NCBI RefSeq assembly: GCF_013085345.1
Contig: NZ_JABFAJ010000024.1
Span: forward strand, 310,001 to 374,000
Direction: 5' to 3'
From: Isoptericola sediminis
GTDB taxonomy: Bacteria > Actinomycetota > Actinomycetes > Actinomycetales > Cellulomonadaceae
DNA length: 64,000 nucleotides
Under the pieces are notes generated by a model. That model saw only the letters and a list, made by a program, of their open reading frames with translations, was not told the origin of the DNA and made no database searches. A program made the position numbers and the translations under genes. How positions within the stretch are numbered: the first letter of the stretch is position 1; every line of letters starts with the position of its first letter. Below, piece by piece: positions 38,090 through 48,602 of this stretch.

Positions 38090-38881
38090 ATGCAGGTTCC
38101 GTCATCGCTGCGGCTGGCCGTCCGGTCGGTGACCGCGTACGACCTCGACCTGCCTGCCGGCGGCACGCATCGCGGTGTCCCCGGTCCGGACGTCGTGCTG
38201 GAGATCGCGCTCGACGCACCGCTCGACGTGCGTTGGGCGGACCGTCCGGACACCCGGCAGCGAGCCTGGTCCGTCCTGTCGGGCCTGCACACGCGACCGG
38301 CGCAGGTCGAGATGCCGGCCCGGGCCCGAGGCGTCAGTGTCCGCCTCACGCCCTGGGGCGCCCGGAAGCTGCTCGGGATGCCCTGCGCTGAGCTCGCCGG
38401 CCGGCTGGTGTCGCTCGACGAGGCCGCGCCCGGGCTGTCGGACCTCCCGGAACGCCTGGCCGCGAGCCGCCGACCGGCGGACGAGCTCGTCCTGCTGCTG
38501 CAGCACGCCCTCCGGGAGGCCGCGAGCGACGGTCCCGGCCCGGTCGACGCCGCTCTCGCTGCCCTGTGCCGGGGCCGGCCCGTGGCCGTCAGCGCCGCGG
38601 CCGGGGGGTGGTCGCGGCGCCACCTGCAGGATCTCGTGCACCGTGAGTGCGGGTTGTCGCCGCGCGACCTGCGACGCGTCGGTCGGCTGGCGCGCTCACG
38701 GGTCGCCATGGTCCGGGGCGCGGGCCGGTCGCTGGCCGACGTCGCCGCCGGGGCGGGGTACGCGGACCACGCGCACCTGACCCGCGAGTGGAAGGACCTG
38801 GCCGGGTGTACCCCGACGACGTTCCTGCGCGAGGAGCTCCCGTACGTTCAAGCCGCCGAGGTCCCCGACGGGGGAGGCTGA
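38090..38881 (+). CDS. AraC family transcriptional regulator
   Basis: 263 residues. The C-terminal third is an AraC double helix-turn-helix: helix 1 near GWSRRHLQDLVHRECGLSP, and the second HTH signature SLADVAAGAGYADHAHLTRE with WKDLAGCTPTTFLRE. The N-terminal 150 residues resemble the DUF6597 sensor domain (VSVRLTPWGARKLLGMP). Its target is unknown; the VOC gene directly downstream (34 bp) is the obvious candidate. Confidence 0.88.
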   Translation: MQVPSSLRLAVRSVTAYDLDLPAGGTHRGVPGPDVVLEIALDAPLDVRWADRPDTRQRAWSVLSGLHTRPAQVEMPARARGVSVRLTPWGARKLLGMPCAELAGRLVSLDEAAPGLSDLPERLAASRRPADELVLLLQHALREAASDGPGPVDAALAALCRGRPVAVSAAAGGWSRRHLQDLVHRECGLSPRDLRRVGRLARSRVAMVRGAGRSLADVAAGAGYADHAHLTREWKDLAGCTPTTFLREELPYVQAAEVPDGGG

Positions 38882-38914
38882 GCAGGTAGGTACCGCCGCC
38901 GGAAGGAGCCCGTG

Positions 38915-39295
38915 ATGACCACCTCGCTGTGGGTGACCCTGCGCTACGCCGACGCCGACACGGCGCTGGACTGGCTGCGCGCCGTCGGCTTCACCGAGCG
39001 CGTCGTGGACCGTGACGAGCAGGACCCCACCGTCGTCCAGCACGCCGAGCTCGAGTGGCCCGGCGGTGGCGGGCTCATGCTCGGCACGCACCGCGACAGC
39101 CCCGCATGGCCCGTCGAACCCGGTCACGGCGCGACCTACGCCGTGACCGACGACGTCGACGGCACCTACGAGGCCGCGCTCGGCGCCGGGGGCCGGGCCG
39201 TCGCGCCGCCCGCCGACCAGCCCTACGGCGGCCGTGGCGCGTCGGTCGCCGACCCGGAGGGCAACCTGTGGAACTTCGGGAGCTATCGGCCCTGA
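38915..39295 (+). CDS. VOC-family (glyoxalase/bleomycin-resistance fold) protein
   Basis: 126 residues. ATG 38915 is preferred over GTG 38912 because AAGGAG is 6 nt upstream. It has the paired beta-alpha-beta-beta-beta units of the vicinal oxygen chelate fold, with WVTLRYADADTALDWLRAVG at the start and ASVADPEGNLWNFGSY at the end. Several possible metal ligands (His, Glu) are kept. These proteins include lyases, dioxygenases and drug-binding proteins; no substrate is claimed. Confidence 0.85.
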   Translation: MTTSLWVTLRYADADTALDWLRAVGFTERVVDRDEQDPTVVQHAELEWPGGGGLMLGTHRDSPAWPVEPGHGATYAVTDDVDGTYEAALGAGGRAVAPPADQPYGGRGASVADPEGNLWNFGSYRP

Positions 39296-39356
39296 GGCCG
39301 GGTCGGTCGGGGTCCGCGACCGATGAGTCCCGCGGGCCCCGGCGGTCGGCACCGGC

Positions 39357-39968
39357 ATGACGAGAGTGACCTGCGACCTGTCCGTGGCCCTGGACGGCTT
39401 CGCCGCCGGACCGCACCAGACGCGTGACCGACCCTTCGGTGACGTGATCGGCACCGGCGAGGTGCTGCACACGTGGCTGCTCGAGCACGCCGACGACCAT
39501 CCGCGGGAGGTCGCCGGGATCCTGGAGGCCGACGCCTACGTGATGGGCCGGGGCATGTTCTGCCCGGACCCCGGCCCGTGGGACCCGGACTGGACCGGCT
39601 GGTGGGGTGACGAGCCGCCGTACCGAGCACCGGTGTTCGTGCTCACCCACCACCCGCGCGAGCCGCTCGAGATGGCCGGCGGCACCACCTTCCACTTCGT
39701 GACCACCGGCGCCGAGGACGCGCTGCGCCGGGCGGTGGAGGCGGCCGGCGGCGGAGGAGTCTCGATCGCCGGGGGAGTGTCGACGGTCAACACCTACCTC
39801 GCCGCCGGGGCGATCGACGAGCTGCGCCTGCACGTCGCCCCCGTCGTGCTCGACATCCCCGGGGCGACGCGACTGTTCGACGGCGTCGGCCGGCTGGACC
39901 TCGACGCCGCCTCCGCACGGCACGCAGGGGAGGTGACGCATCTGGTGTACCGGCGTCGGGCAGACTGA
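39357..39968 (+). CDS. Dihydrofolate reductase-like (RibD_C) family protein
   Basis: 203 residues. Start MTRVTCDLSVALDGFAAGP is typical of the YyaP/RibD_C group, followed by ADAYVMGRGMFCPDPGPW, PVFVLTHHPREPL and VSIAGGVSTVNTYLAAGAID. It probably reduces a small heterocycle with NADPH. No clear ribosome site. pabC starts 5 nt after the stop, so the two may be co-translated, an interesting pairing with folate synthesis, but the protein lacks the residues of true DHFR. Confidence 0.87.
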   Translation: MTRVTCDLSVALDGFAAGPHQTRDRPFGDVIGTGEVLHTWLLEHADDHPREVAGILEADAYVMGRGMFCPDPGPWDPDWTGWWGDEPPYRAPVFVLTHHPREPLEMAGGTTFHFVTTGAEDALRRAVEAAGGGGVSIAGGVSTVNTYLAAGAIDELRLHVAPVVLDIPGATRLFDGVGRLDLDAASARHAGEVTHLVYRRRAD

Positions 39969-39973
39969 GCACC

Positions 39974-40840
39974 ATGAGTCTCGTGATCTGGGCCGAAGGT
40001 CGGTTGGTCGGAGCCGGGGAGGCCGCGCTGAGCGCGGTCGACCACGGCATCACGGTGGGTGACGGCGTCTTCGAGACGTGCACCGTGTTCGACGGGCAGG
40101 TGTTCGCGCTGACGCGCCACCTGGAGCGGCTGCGGAGGTCCGCGACCGGCCTCGGCCTCGAGGCGCCCGACGAGCAGCGGGTGCGCGAGGGCGTCGACGC
40201 CGTCCTGGCCGAGGCCGTGCGCCTCGACGGTCCGTTCGACGGCCGGCTGCGCATCACTGTGACGGCTGGCATCGGACCGCTCGGCTCGATGCGGGTCCCT
40301 GGCGCGCAGAGCGTGGTGGTCGCCGCCCAGGACTCGATGATGATGCCGGAGTCGCGCTCGGCCCGGTCGCCGTGGCCGCGCAACGAGCGGTCGCCCATCG
40401 CCGGGCTCAAGACCACGTCGTACGCCGAGAACGTGGTGGCGCTCGCGGACGCCAAGGCCAAGGGCGGCGACGAGTCGATCCTGCCCAACACCGTGGGCGA
40501 GCTGTGCGAGGGCACGGGATCGAACATCTTCGTCGAGCGCGGGGGCGAGCTCCTCACCCCGGCGCTGTCCACCGGCTGCCTGGCCGGGATCACCCGGGCG
40601 CTCGTGCTCGAGTGGGGCGCCGAGGCGGGGCTGCCGGTGCGCGAGGCCCAGGAGGGTGAGCTGCCCTTCTCCGTGCTCGACGAGGTGACCACGGGCGGCG
40701 TGCATCTGGCGCTGACCTCCTCGGGACGCAACGTCCAGCCCATCACCCGGCTGGACGGCGTCGACGTCGCACCGGGCGAGATCACCCTGGCGGTGCGCGA
40801 GGTGTTCGAGAAGAACTGCCGGGAGCGCCTCGACCCGTGA
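39974..40840 (+). CDS. pabC: Aminodeoxychorismate lyase (class IV aminotransferase fold)
   Basis: 288 residues. PLP Lys in IAGLKTTSYAENVVAL; family block NTVGELCEGTGSNIFVE; phosphate-binding TTGGVHLALTSSGRNVQP region. It releases pyruvate from aminodeoxychorismate to give p-aminobenzoate. Branched-chain and D-amino acid transaminases share the fold, but the linkage to pabB supports PabC. The next feature is tRNA-Val(CAC). Confidence 0.85.
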   Translation: MSLVIWAEGRLVGAGEAALSAVDHGITVGDGVFETCTVFDGQVFALTRHLERLRRSATGLGLEAPDEQRVREGVDAVLAEAVRLDGPFDGRLRITVTAGIGPLGSMRVPGAQSVVVAAQDSMMMPESRSARSPWPRNERSPIAGLKTTSYAENVVALADAKAKGGDESILPNTVGELCEGTGSNIFVERGGELLTPALSTGCLAGITRALVLEWGAEAGLPVREAQEGELPFSVLDEVTTGGVHLALTSSGRNVQPITRLDGVDVAPGEITLAVREVFEKNCRERLDP

Positions 40841-40887
40841 CCTGGGGCGTCGTCGCGGAGGTGTGGGCCACGCCGCACCGATCCGGT

Positions 40888-40917
40888 TTGGAGCAACCCC
40901 GGATCTGTGGCTAGTAT
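40888..40917 (+). promoter_or_regulatory. Promoter of tRNA-Val(CAC)
   Basis: TTGGAG (40888-40893), an 18-bp spacer, TAGTAT (40912-40917); the tRNA begins 13 nt later. Confidence 0.75.
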
Positions 40918-40930
40918 CGACCACGCACTC

Positions 40931-41002
40931 GGGCGATTGGCGCAGTGGTAGCGCGCTTCGTTCACACCGAAGAGGTCACTGGTTCGAACCCAGTATCGCC
41001 CA
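40931..41002 (+). tRNA. tRNA-Val(CAC), island integration site
   Basis: Acceptor GGGCGAT/ATCGCCC; anticodon stem CTTCG/CGAAG with loop TTCACAC (CAC); T loop TTCGAAC. CCA is not encoded. The 3' half from 40961 is repeated at 50946, marking attachment of the 10-kb island. The gene remains intact. Confidence 0.95.
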
Positions 41003-41031
41003 CCGATGCGAAACCCCGTCTGACCGGCAAC
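40961..41031 (+). repeat. Left attachment repeat (attL)
   Basis: 71 bp running from the tRNA anticodon loop into the terminator; 69 of 71 bases match 50946-51016. Weaker similarity resumes further on (GGCTCAGTG-A/C-CACGGCAGGACA at 41062 and 51047). Confidence 0.8.
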
Positions 41032-41051
41032 GTTCCAGGTCAGGCGGGGTT
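41012..41051 (+). terminator. Terminator of tRNA-Val(CAC)
   Basis: AACCCCGTCTGACC pairs with GGTCAGGCGGGGTT (one G-U) over a 12-nt loop and is followed by a run of T. The right-hand copy keeps only the first arm. Confidence 0.8.
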
Positions 41052-41052
41052 T

Positions 41053-41462
41053 TTGCGTGTCAGGCTCAGTGACACGGCAGGACACAACCCCCCACGCTGG
41101 GGGTTACGTGCCCTCCCGGTACCCCCACAGGGAGAGGTCGAGCGTCGGAAGAACGCCCGTACCAAGAAGGTGACGGGGTACCGGGCGGGGTACCGAGGCC
41201 CAGACCTTGAGCGGCACTCGCAGAGGTTCACAACGAAGATGGACGCCGAGGCCCGGCTGTCCGCAGAGCAAGCGTTGAGTGCCCGAGGCTCAGGGACCGC
41301 GCCAGCCTCACTCAAGGCGGAACAGGCGGCAAGATCCGTCACAATGCTGGAGGACGCCACGGCCTACGTGGACAAGCGCGAGGCGCAAGGCAAGGCGCCC
41401 ACGAAACTCCAGGAGTACCGGCGCTACGTGCAGCGGTTCGTGGAGAACGACCCGATCGGTCT
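41053..41462 (+). pseudogene. Tyrosine recombinase/integrase, N-terminal fragment
   Basis: The frame encodes an integrase N-terminus: the arm-binding segment VTGYRAGYRGPDLERHSQRF and TTKMDAEARL, then a SAM-like core-binding start LEDATAYVDKREAQGKAPTKLQEYRRYVQRFVENDPIGL (written in two parts of the same helix bundle). Similarity stops at 41462, exactly where an IS5-type transposase end begins in opposite orientation, so the catalytic domain (R-H-R-Y) was lost by IS insertion and deletion. The start is unclear (TTG 41053 is the first usable codon). Confidence 0.65.
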
Positions 41463-41580
41463 AGGTCGTGATGCTCAAGGCGCTGGTGAGCCAGTGGAGT
41501 GTCGCGGCGAGGCTGAGGCCGGCGTGGTAGTTCCGCGCGGTCGTGTCTGAGCGCATCGCGATCCCGCGCCATTGTTCTTG
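41461..41580 (-). pseudogene. IS5-family transposase, C-terminal remnant
   Basis: On the minus strand the frame reads QWRGIAMRSDTTARNYHAGL and then a terminal helix ending LTSALSITT before TAG (41461-41463). The QWRGIA-R-D-T pattern with a following helix is the usual C-terminus of IS5/IS427-group transposases. The rest of the gene is absent; sequence beyond 41580 does not continue it. Confidence 0.6.
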
Positions 41581-41744
41581 GACTACCGACGAGCTCGGGG
41601 TCGCATCGGCGTGTTCGTCTACGTCGGCGGCCGACCCCAGAAGCCGGCCCCAGGCCCGAAGCGCATCCTGTCGGATGCTGCCTGGGAGTTCGGCCTCCGT
41701 TCAGGCGGTTTCGAGCGGACGCTCAATCTTTTGTCATCCCACTC
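41581..41744. other. Unassigned junk between IS remnant and the rhs promoter
   Basis: Short open frames exist on both strands (one plus-strand stretch reads DYRRARGRIGVFVYVGG), but none has a start, a ribosome site or a recognisable family. Probably scrambled remains of the element that truncated the integrase. Confidence 0.4.
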
Positions 41745-41773
41745 TAGACAAAGCGGTCAGACTCGCCTATTTT
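41745..41773 (+). promoter_or_regulatory. Promoter of the rhs gene
   Basis: TAGACA (5/6 to TTGACA), a 17-bp spacer, TATTTT. It stands out as AT-rich against the surroundings and predicts a transcript start near 41780, about 100 nt before the coding start. Confidence 0.6.
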
Positions 41774-41876
41774 TCCCGTTACCAGACACGGCGCGCTCGT
41801 TCGAAGGCACTGGGGCCAGCGTCGAGGGCGGCTGGTTGGTCTCGCCGGGCGTGGTCGCCCGGCTCGTGCTGGGGAG

Positions 41877-44800
41877 TTGGGCCGGTTGGCTGCTCTGGTT
41901 TGGTTAGCTGGTGTTCCGGAGGCGTGGTTCCGCAGGGTTGCGGTGGTCGCGGCGGTGACGGCGGTGTCGGTGGGCGTGACGGGTTCGTATCTGCCGAACC
42001 CGGCTGCTGCGGCGGTGGAGGCTCCGGCCCAGGCGTCAGCGCCCGAGTCGGTCGCGACAGGCAAGCCGCAGCGTGGCTCGCACGGCGCGTTGGTGGCGCG
42101 GGATGGTGTCTCGGCGCAGGTGAATGCGCGTCTTGCGGGTGAGCGGGTAGAGGATCTGTCGCAGCGTACGGAGTCGAGCTCCACGTACGCGATGCCGGAC
42201 GGGTCGTGGCAGTCGGCGCTGTCGTTGTCGCCGGTGTGGGTGCGCACGGGTGGGGACGGCACGGCCGAGGACGACTGGGCGGAGTTCGACGCCACCTTGC
42301 AGGCGGCCGAGGGCGGGTTCGGTCCGGTGGCGCACCCGGCGGGGATCACGGTCTCCGGCGCGCAGAAGGCCGGCCGTGACGGGGTGAGTGTTGTCGCCTC
42401 ACTGACGGACCCGGAGACGGGCACGACGTCCGAACTGACGTTCCCGGGCGACCTGCCTGCTCCGCAGGTGACGGGTGAGCGGGCCGTATTCGCGAACGTC
42501 GAGCCTGGCGTGGACATGGTCGTGGACATTACCGGTGGCGGCTTCGAACAGTACTTCGTGCTGCACGAGGCCCCGACTGACCCGGCCGCGGTGGCGCTGG
42601 ACCTCGGCCTGAGCGCTGAGGGTGCCACGGTCGAGCAGCCGAAGAAAGCGCTGGTCGACCTCGTCGTCGACGGCGAGGTCGCGGCGCGTGCCGCGACCCC
42701 GATGATGTGGGACGCGACCTACGACGCCCAGTTGGCCAACCCGGTGACCCAGGAGTGGTCGGCCGAGCAGCCCCCGCTGTGGGCGGGCACCCCGGCGGAC
42801 CTTGACGCCCTGACCGTGCCCGATGCCGAGACCAGCACGGACGAGTCTGCGGGGACCGCCGAGGCTGGTGTGCCGGACCCGGGCGTGACCGCGGTCGTGC
42901 CGGTCGAGGTAGCTGTCGAGGACGATGGCGCCGAGGTGACCATGACCCCGGGCCAGGAGTTCCTGACCGACCCGGACGTGCAGTACCCGGTCGTGGTGGA
43001 CCCGTCGGTGAGCCTGGGTCTGCCGCGGGACACGTTCGTGCAGACGAACTGGTCCGATGACGCGTCGTTGCAGACGGATCTGCGGCTGGGCACGTACAAC
43101 GGTACGGACAAGGCGCGCACGTTCATCAACGTGGACACCAGCGCGATCAAGGGCAAGAAGGTCACCTCGGCGAAGCTGAACCTGTGGCAGTACCACTCGT
43201 GGTCATGCGAGGCGCGCCAATGGGAGGTGTGGGTCCACGGGCTTGGCGGCGACGGGCACTGTGTGGACGAACCAGCCGTCGTGGACCAAGAAGTGGGCCA
43301 CGACCTCAGACACCAAGGGGTATGGCGCCTCGTGCGCGGACGACTGGTCGAACGTGACGATCACGTCGATGGCGCAGTCGTGGGCGGATGCGTCGGCCAC
43401 GACCCACGGTGTGGGCTTGCGCGCGACGTCGGAGAGCGATGTGTACGGGTGGAAGCGGTTCAACTCGACGAACGCGACGTCGGGCAAGCCGACGATCACG
43501 GTGTCGTACAACTCCTACCCGAACACCCCGGGCACGTCGTTCATCAACTCCAGCCAGTACGTCTGGTATCCCTCGAGCACCGACCCGAACAAGGTGCTGT
43601 ACGTCAAGTCGGCCAAGCCGGTGTTCTCCGCCGCGGTGTCCGATCCCGACGGTGGGAATGTCAAGGCACTGTTCGACGTCATGCAGGGCTCGAGCGAGGT
43701 GTGGGACGACCAGGCCGGCACGAGTGTGGCCTCGGGCGGCACGTCGACCTTCACCCCGGGCACGGGCACCACGGCGCTGAGCGAGGGCACGACCTACACC
43801 TCGCGGGTGTGGGCGAATGACGGGTCGTTGACGTCGAAGTCCGCAAAGTCGTTGTGGACGTTCACGATCGACACGACCAAGCCGGTCACCCCGACGCTGA
43901 CCGCCTCGGCGTACACCGCGGGGCAGTGGCAGGACACCGCGCCGTCGTCGAACACGTTCACGATGAAGTCCACCTCGAGCGACGTGGTGCGTTTCGAGTA
44001 CTCCAAGGACGGCGGGGCGTGGACGTCGCTGGCTGCGACCGGCACGACCCCGACTGCGACCTTGTCGTGGAACCCGGCCAGTGGTGCGCACACCCTCAAG
44101 GTCCGCGCGATCGACAAGGCCGCCTGGGTCTCGTCGGAGAAATCGTTCAGTTTCGGGGCCGGGGGCGCGGCGCTGACGGCGCCGGCGAACACAGCGAAGT
44201 CGACGAACACGTTCGCGGTCAAGGCGACCGCGCCGACCGCGAGCTCGGGCACGGTGACGCCGTCGATCTGGTGGCGTGCCGCGGGCACCGCGGAGCCGGG
44301 GGACTACAACTCCTCGACGGGCTCGACGACGGGCTGGACGATGGACACCGAGCTCGCGGCCGTCGGGGCGGGCGCCGCGGTGAGCGTGGCCCGCTCGTGG
44401 TCCGCGGCGCAGGCCGCTGCGGCGCTGGGCAAGGACCGCGTGCCGGTGCTGCTGGACGTGCAGGTGTGCTTCACCTACTCCGCGACCGGCACGTTGCGTT
44501 GCACCTGGAACGGTCAGCTGACCAACCGGTCCTCCGTGGTGCGGGTCCCGCACGCGTTCGGCGACGGCTATCCGACGGCGGACGCCGGGCCAGGGCAGGT
44601 CGCGCTGTGGACCGGTGAGTTCAACACGACCGTCACCGACGTCTCGGTGCCCGGCTATGTCGGGGACCTGTCGATCTCGCGGTCGTACTCCTCCCAGGCG
44701 GGCATCGATGACGCCTCGGTCTTCGGGCCAGGCTGGAGCGCGTCCTTCGAGGGCACCGACGTGGGCGTGGCCGGGTTCGAGGTCGTGGACAACACCGACG

Positions 44801-47800
44801 TCGACGGCACGTTCGCGCTCGTTGACACCGAAGGCGGTGCACTGGTGTACCGCCAGCCGGGCAACACCAAGACCGCGATGAAGACCGGCAGCTACACCGC
44901 GGTGGATCCCGAGACCGCCGAGTACGGGGCACGCCTGGAGCTGACCGGGTCGGGGACGGGCGCGCGACTGATGCTCACCGAGCCCGACGCGGCGATCACG
45001 ACGTTCGCCTACACCGGCGCCAGCGACTCCGACGGGCGGATCTGGGCGCCGGTGTCGGTGACCGAGCCTGCCTCGTCGAAGTCCACGACGTTCACCCGCG
45101 ACGCCGCCGGACACATCACCCGCATCCTGGCGCCGGTGCCGACCGGGGTGACGTGCCCGGCCAGCGGCGCGCTGAATGTCGGCTGCCGGGCCCTGGACAT
45201 CACGTACGCCACCACCACCTCGGGCACCGACGTGGCCGGGCAGGTCAAGCAGATCTCGTACACCGCCTACGACCCCGACCGGGCCGGCGGGGCGGGGATG
45301 TCCACCGTGGTGGTGGCGCGCTATGAGTACGACGCGGCGGCGCGCCTGGCCAAGGTCATCGACCCGCGCACCAACCTGGCGGTCGGCTACGCCTACCACG
45401 CCACGGCCACGTCCACCTCAGGCCAGCCCCTGCTGACAACCGTCACCGAGCCCGGCCTTGCGCCGTGGAAACTCGCCTACGGCACCGGCTCGCAGGACGC
45501 CAAGTCGCTGCTGACCGTGCACCGCGCCAACCCCGCCGGCAGCGGCTCGGACATCCAGGTCGCCCGGTTCGTGTACGGCATCGCCCGCGACGGCTCCGAC
45601 GCCGGCCTGCCTGCCATCAACGACGCGGCCGCCGCGTGGGGCGACGAGACCGGTCCGGCCTACGGCGCAGCCGTCTTCGGCCAGGACAAGCCGGTGGGCA
45701 CGACGCCTGCGGCCGCGGACTGGCCCTACGCCGGCCTGCAGTTCACCGACGCCGAGGGCCGGGTCACCGTCAGCGGCTCCTTTGGGGCGGGGGACTGGCA
45801 GTTCGCCGCGACCCGATTCGACGACGCGGGGCGCGTCACCCACATCTGGGACGACCACGCCACCAGCCAGCTGCGCGCCCAACGCCTTGAGCAGGGCGAC
45901 CTGGCCGCGGACGTCATCGACTCCTTCGCCACCATCACCCGGTACAACGCGCCCATCACCGCGGCCACGGCGATCACCTGGACACCGGCCGGCGGCACCG
46001 CGCAGACCATCACCGCGGGCAGCGAGATCACCCCCGCCGGGGCGCTGGTCACCGACGTATGGGAGCCCGCCCGCGACGTCGACGGCGCGCTGGTACGCAC
46101 CCACACCCACACCGACTACGACCAGGGCGCCCCCAACGGCGGGGTCAACCCCACCACCGGCATCGCCTACAACCTGTCCACCACCACCACCGTGACCCAG
46201 GCCGACGGCCTGAGCGGCTCCGCCGATCCCGCGGTCCCCCTGGTCGCCGGCGAGACGGTGCTTGCCAAGACCGTCACCGGCTACACGCCGATCGACGCCA
46301 AGCCGGCCACCGACCCCACCTCGGGGTGGACCCTCGGCGCCGCGACCGTGACCACCACCCGTATGGGCGCCGCTGGCGCGACGTCGAGCGCGGACATCAC
46401 CACCAAGGTCCGATACGACACCGAGGGACGCCTGCTCGAGGAGCGTCGCCCCGGCTCGAGCGGCACCGACGCCGCTACCTGGCTGACCGGCTACTACACC
46501 GCCGCCGCGCAGAGCGGCACGTTCGCCGCGTGTGGCAGCAAGCCGCAGTGGGCGGGCCTTACCTGCCTGACCACCACCGGCGAGACCAACCCCACCCTGC
46601 CCGTCGAGGCGATCACGAAGTACTCGATGTACCTCGGGGTCGCGGCCGCCACCGAAACCACGGGCAGCGTGGTCCGCACGACCACGACCACTTTCGACAC
46701 CGCCGGACGCACCATCCGTACCGGCACCACGGTCGGCGGACTTTCCGGTTCCCAGTCTGTGCCGGACACTAAGGCCCTTTACGACCCGGCTAGCGGCCTG
46801 GCCACCGCGACCGTCAGCCTGAACGCGGACGGCTCCGAGAAGGGCAGGATCTCGACCGGGTACGACGGGTGGGGACGCCAGGTGTCCTACACCGACACCG
46901 ACGGCGCTACCACGGCCACGACCTACGACACCGCCGGACGGGTCCACACCGTCACCGACCCCCGACGCAAGGTCACGTACACCTACGACGGCACCGGTGA
47001 ACACCGCGGGCTGCCCACCAAGACCGAGATCCAGGGCGTGGGCGCGTTCACGGCGACCTACGACGCTGCCGGGAACATCACCCGACAGACCCTGCCCGGC
47101 GACACCGTCGCTCAGCAGCTAACCTACGACCGGGCAGGCGACCTGGCCGAGCAGTCCTACGCCACGATCTCGGCCAGCGGGCAGGATGCGCAGGAGATCC
47201 TGGCGTGGACGATGGCCACCGACGTCCAGGGCCGCACCACACAGATCACCTCCGGTGCCGCGGCCAGCGAGACGGGTGTGGGGCGGGTTCAGCAGTTCGG
47301 CTACGACGCGGCCGAGCGTCTGGTCACGGCCCAGGACGTGATCGGGCAGGACTGTGCCACCCGCACCTACGCCTTCGACGTGCGCGGCAACCGCACCGGC
47401 CTCACTGCGACGACAGGAACCGACCCGGAGGCGCCGTGCACCGCCCCCGGCGTCACGGTCACCAAGGCCTGGTCGTACGACAAGGCGGACCGCGTCGACA
47501 AGGGTGCCACCACCAATGGCGTCGCCTCCACCGGCTACGTGACCGACCTGCTCGGCCGGCAGACCACTCTGCCTGCCGTCGACACCCCCACCGGTGCCAC
47601 CGGCGGGGACGTAAGCCTGGCCTACTTCGACACCGACGCCGCCCACCAGATCATCCGTGGCGACGTCACCACGACCTACACCCTCGACCCCGCCGGACGC
47701 CGCTCCGGAGAGACCACTACCGGAGGCGACACCGACACCACGGTCATCCGCCACTACACCGACACCAGCGACAACCCTGGCTGGGCCGTCAACACCACCG

Positions 47801-48600
47801 GCACCACCACGACCACCAGCTGGTACGGCGCATCCATCGGTGGCGACCTGGGCATCGAGACCATCCACACCACCGACACCGCCGATGGCAGTGAGGGCAC
47901 GGCCGCCAACCTCACCCTCGCCGACTCCCTCGGCTCAGCCGTCACCAGCATCAACATCCCCGCCGCAGGCACCCCCGTCCAGCTCGGCGCGGTCGGCTCC
48001 TGGGACGAGTACGGCAACACCCTCACCACCACCGCCGACGACGGCGCCATCAACTACGCCTGGCTCGGCGCCAAGGAACGCGCCACCAACACCCTCACCG
48101 GCCTCGTCCTCATGGGCGCACGCCTCCACAACAGCACCACCGGCCTGTTCACCAGTACCGACCCCGTCAAGGACGGCAACACCACCGCCTACGCCTACCC
48201 GCAACAGCCTGTTGATGAGTACGATCTGGATGGTCTGAGCCGAGCTTGGCCCTGTCGATGCGGCCGCGCGCCTAAGGGCTTCGGCGGTTCAGTTTCTGCC
48301 CGCTACGGCCCAACGACTTCCTCGAAGGGGTCAGTGAAAGCGGGCTCAACAAAGGGGAGTCGGTATACATCAAACTATAAGTATTCACGGACGTATGGGC
48401 GGACCATTAGTTCCATCAGAAGCCAGGCCAATGCATACGCGGGCCAGATGAGGCGAAGAGGGTACACTGTCAACGTGAAGAATCTGCGCTTTGGCGAGTA
48501 CGGGAATCGTGCCGATATTACGGTTGATGTCTTCACTCGATCTGGACGGCGACACCATACGCGCCACTTCATTACAACGCAGAACTACAGGAGGAGATAA
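41877..48600 (+). CDS. Secreted Rhs/YD-repeat polymorphic toxin with DNRLRE domain (one frameshift)
   Basis: Two overlapping frames make one protein of about 2,240 residues. Start is TTG 41877, or TTG 41886 with GGGGAG 9 nt before. Order: signal peptide (FRRVAVVAAVTAVSVGVTG to NPAAAA), about 350-residue N-terminal region, DNRLRE domain (DPSVSLGLPRDTFVQTNW; WTNQPSW), Ig-like part, DUF6531 start (VPGYVGDLSISRSYSS), YD repeats (YDAAARLAKVIDP, YDTAGRVHTVTDP, YDAAGNITRQTLPGD) and the Rhs core end (GARLHNSTTGLFTSTDPV; VDEYDLDG), then a variable tip. Frame passes from 0 to 1 near 43231-43233, where TGTGGGTCC has one G too many. This is either a mutation or a sequencing error. It should act outside the cell on competing bacteria. 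Confidence 0.85.
48232..48600 (+). other. C-terminal toxin domain of the Rhs protein, unrecognised
   Basis: About 120 residues follow the DLDG boundary. The first half is Gly/Ser/Lys-rich linker; the last 65 residues (from SSIRSQANAYAGQMRRRGY to RHFITTQNYRRR) look like a compact alpha+beta domain, strongly basic, with strands VNVKNLRF and ADITVDVFTRSG and a His-rich RRHHTRHF. Basic small tips are usually nucleases or tRNases; no known toxin motif is matched. Base composition is visibly more AT-rich than the rest of the gene, showing tip exchange. Confidence 0.6.
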
Positions 48601-48602
48601 CA

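Noticed and set aside
41572-41907. 111-codon plus-strand frame before the rhs gene
   Set aside because: No ribosome site, crosses the IS remnant junction and the rhs promoter, and resembles no family.
43306-45399. Long minus-strand frame inside the rhs gene
   Set aside because: Antisense shadow; the plus strand carries the DUF6531 and YD-repeat motifs.
46040-48240. Repeated ACC/ACG-rich codons in the rhs gene, checked as tandem or CRISPR-like repeats
   Set aside because: The periodicity is the YD-repeat protein pattern with varying codons; no identical spaced units. No CRISPR array or cas gene was seen anywhere in the window.
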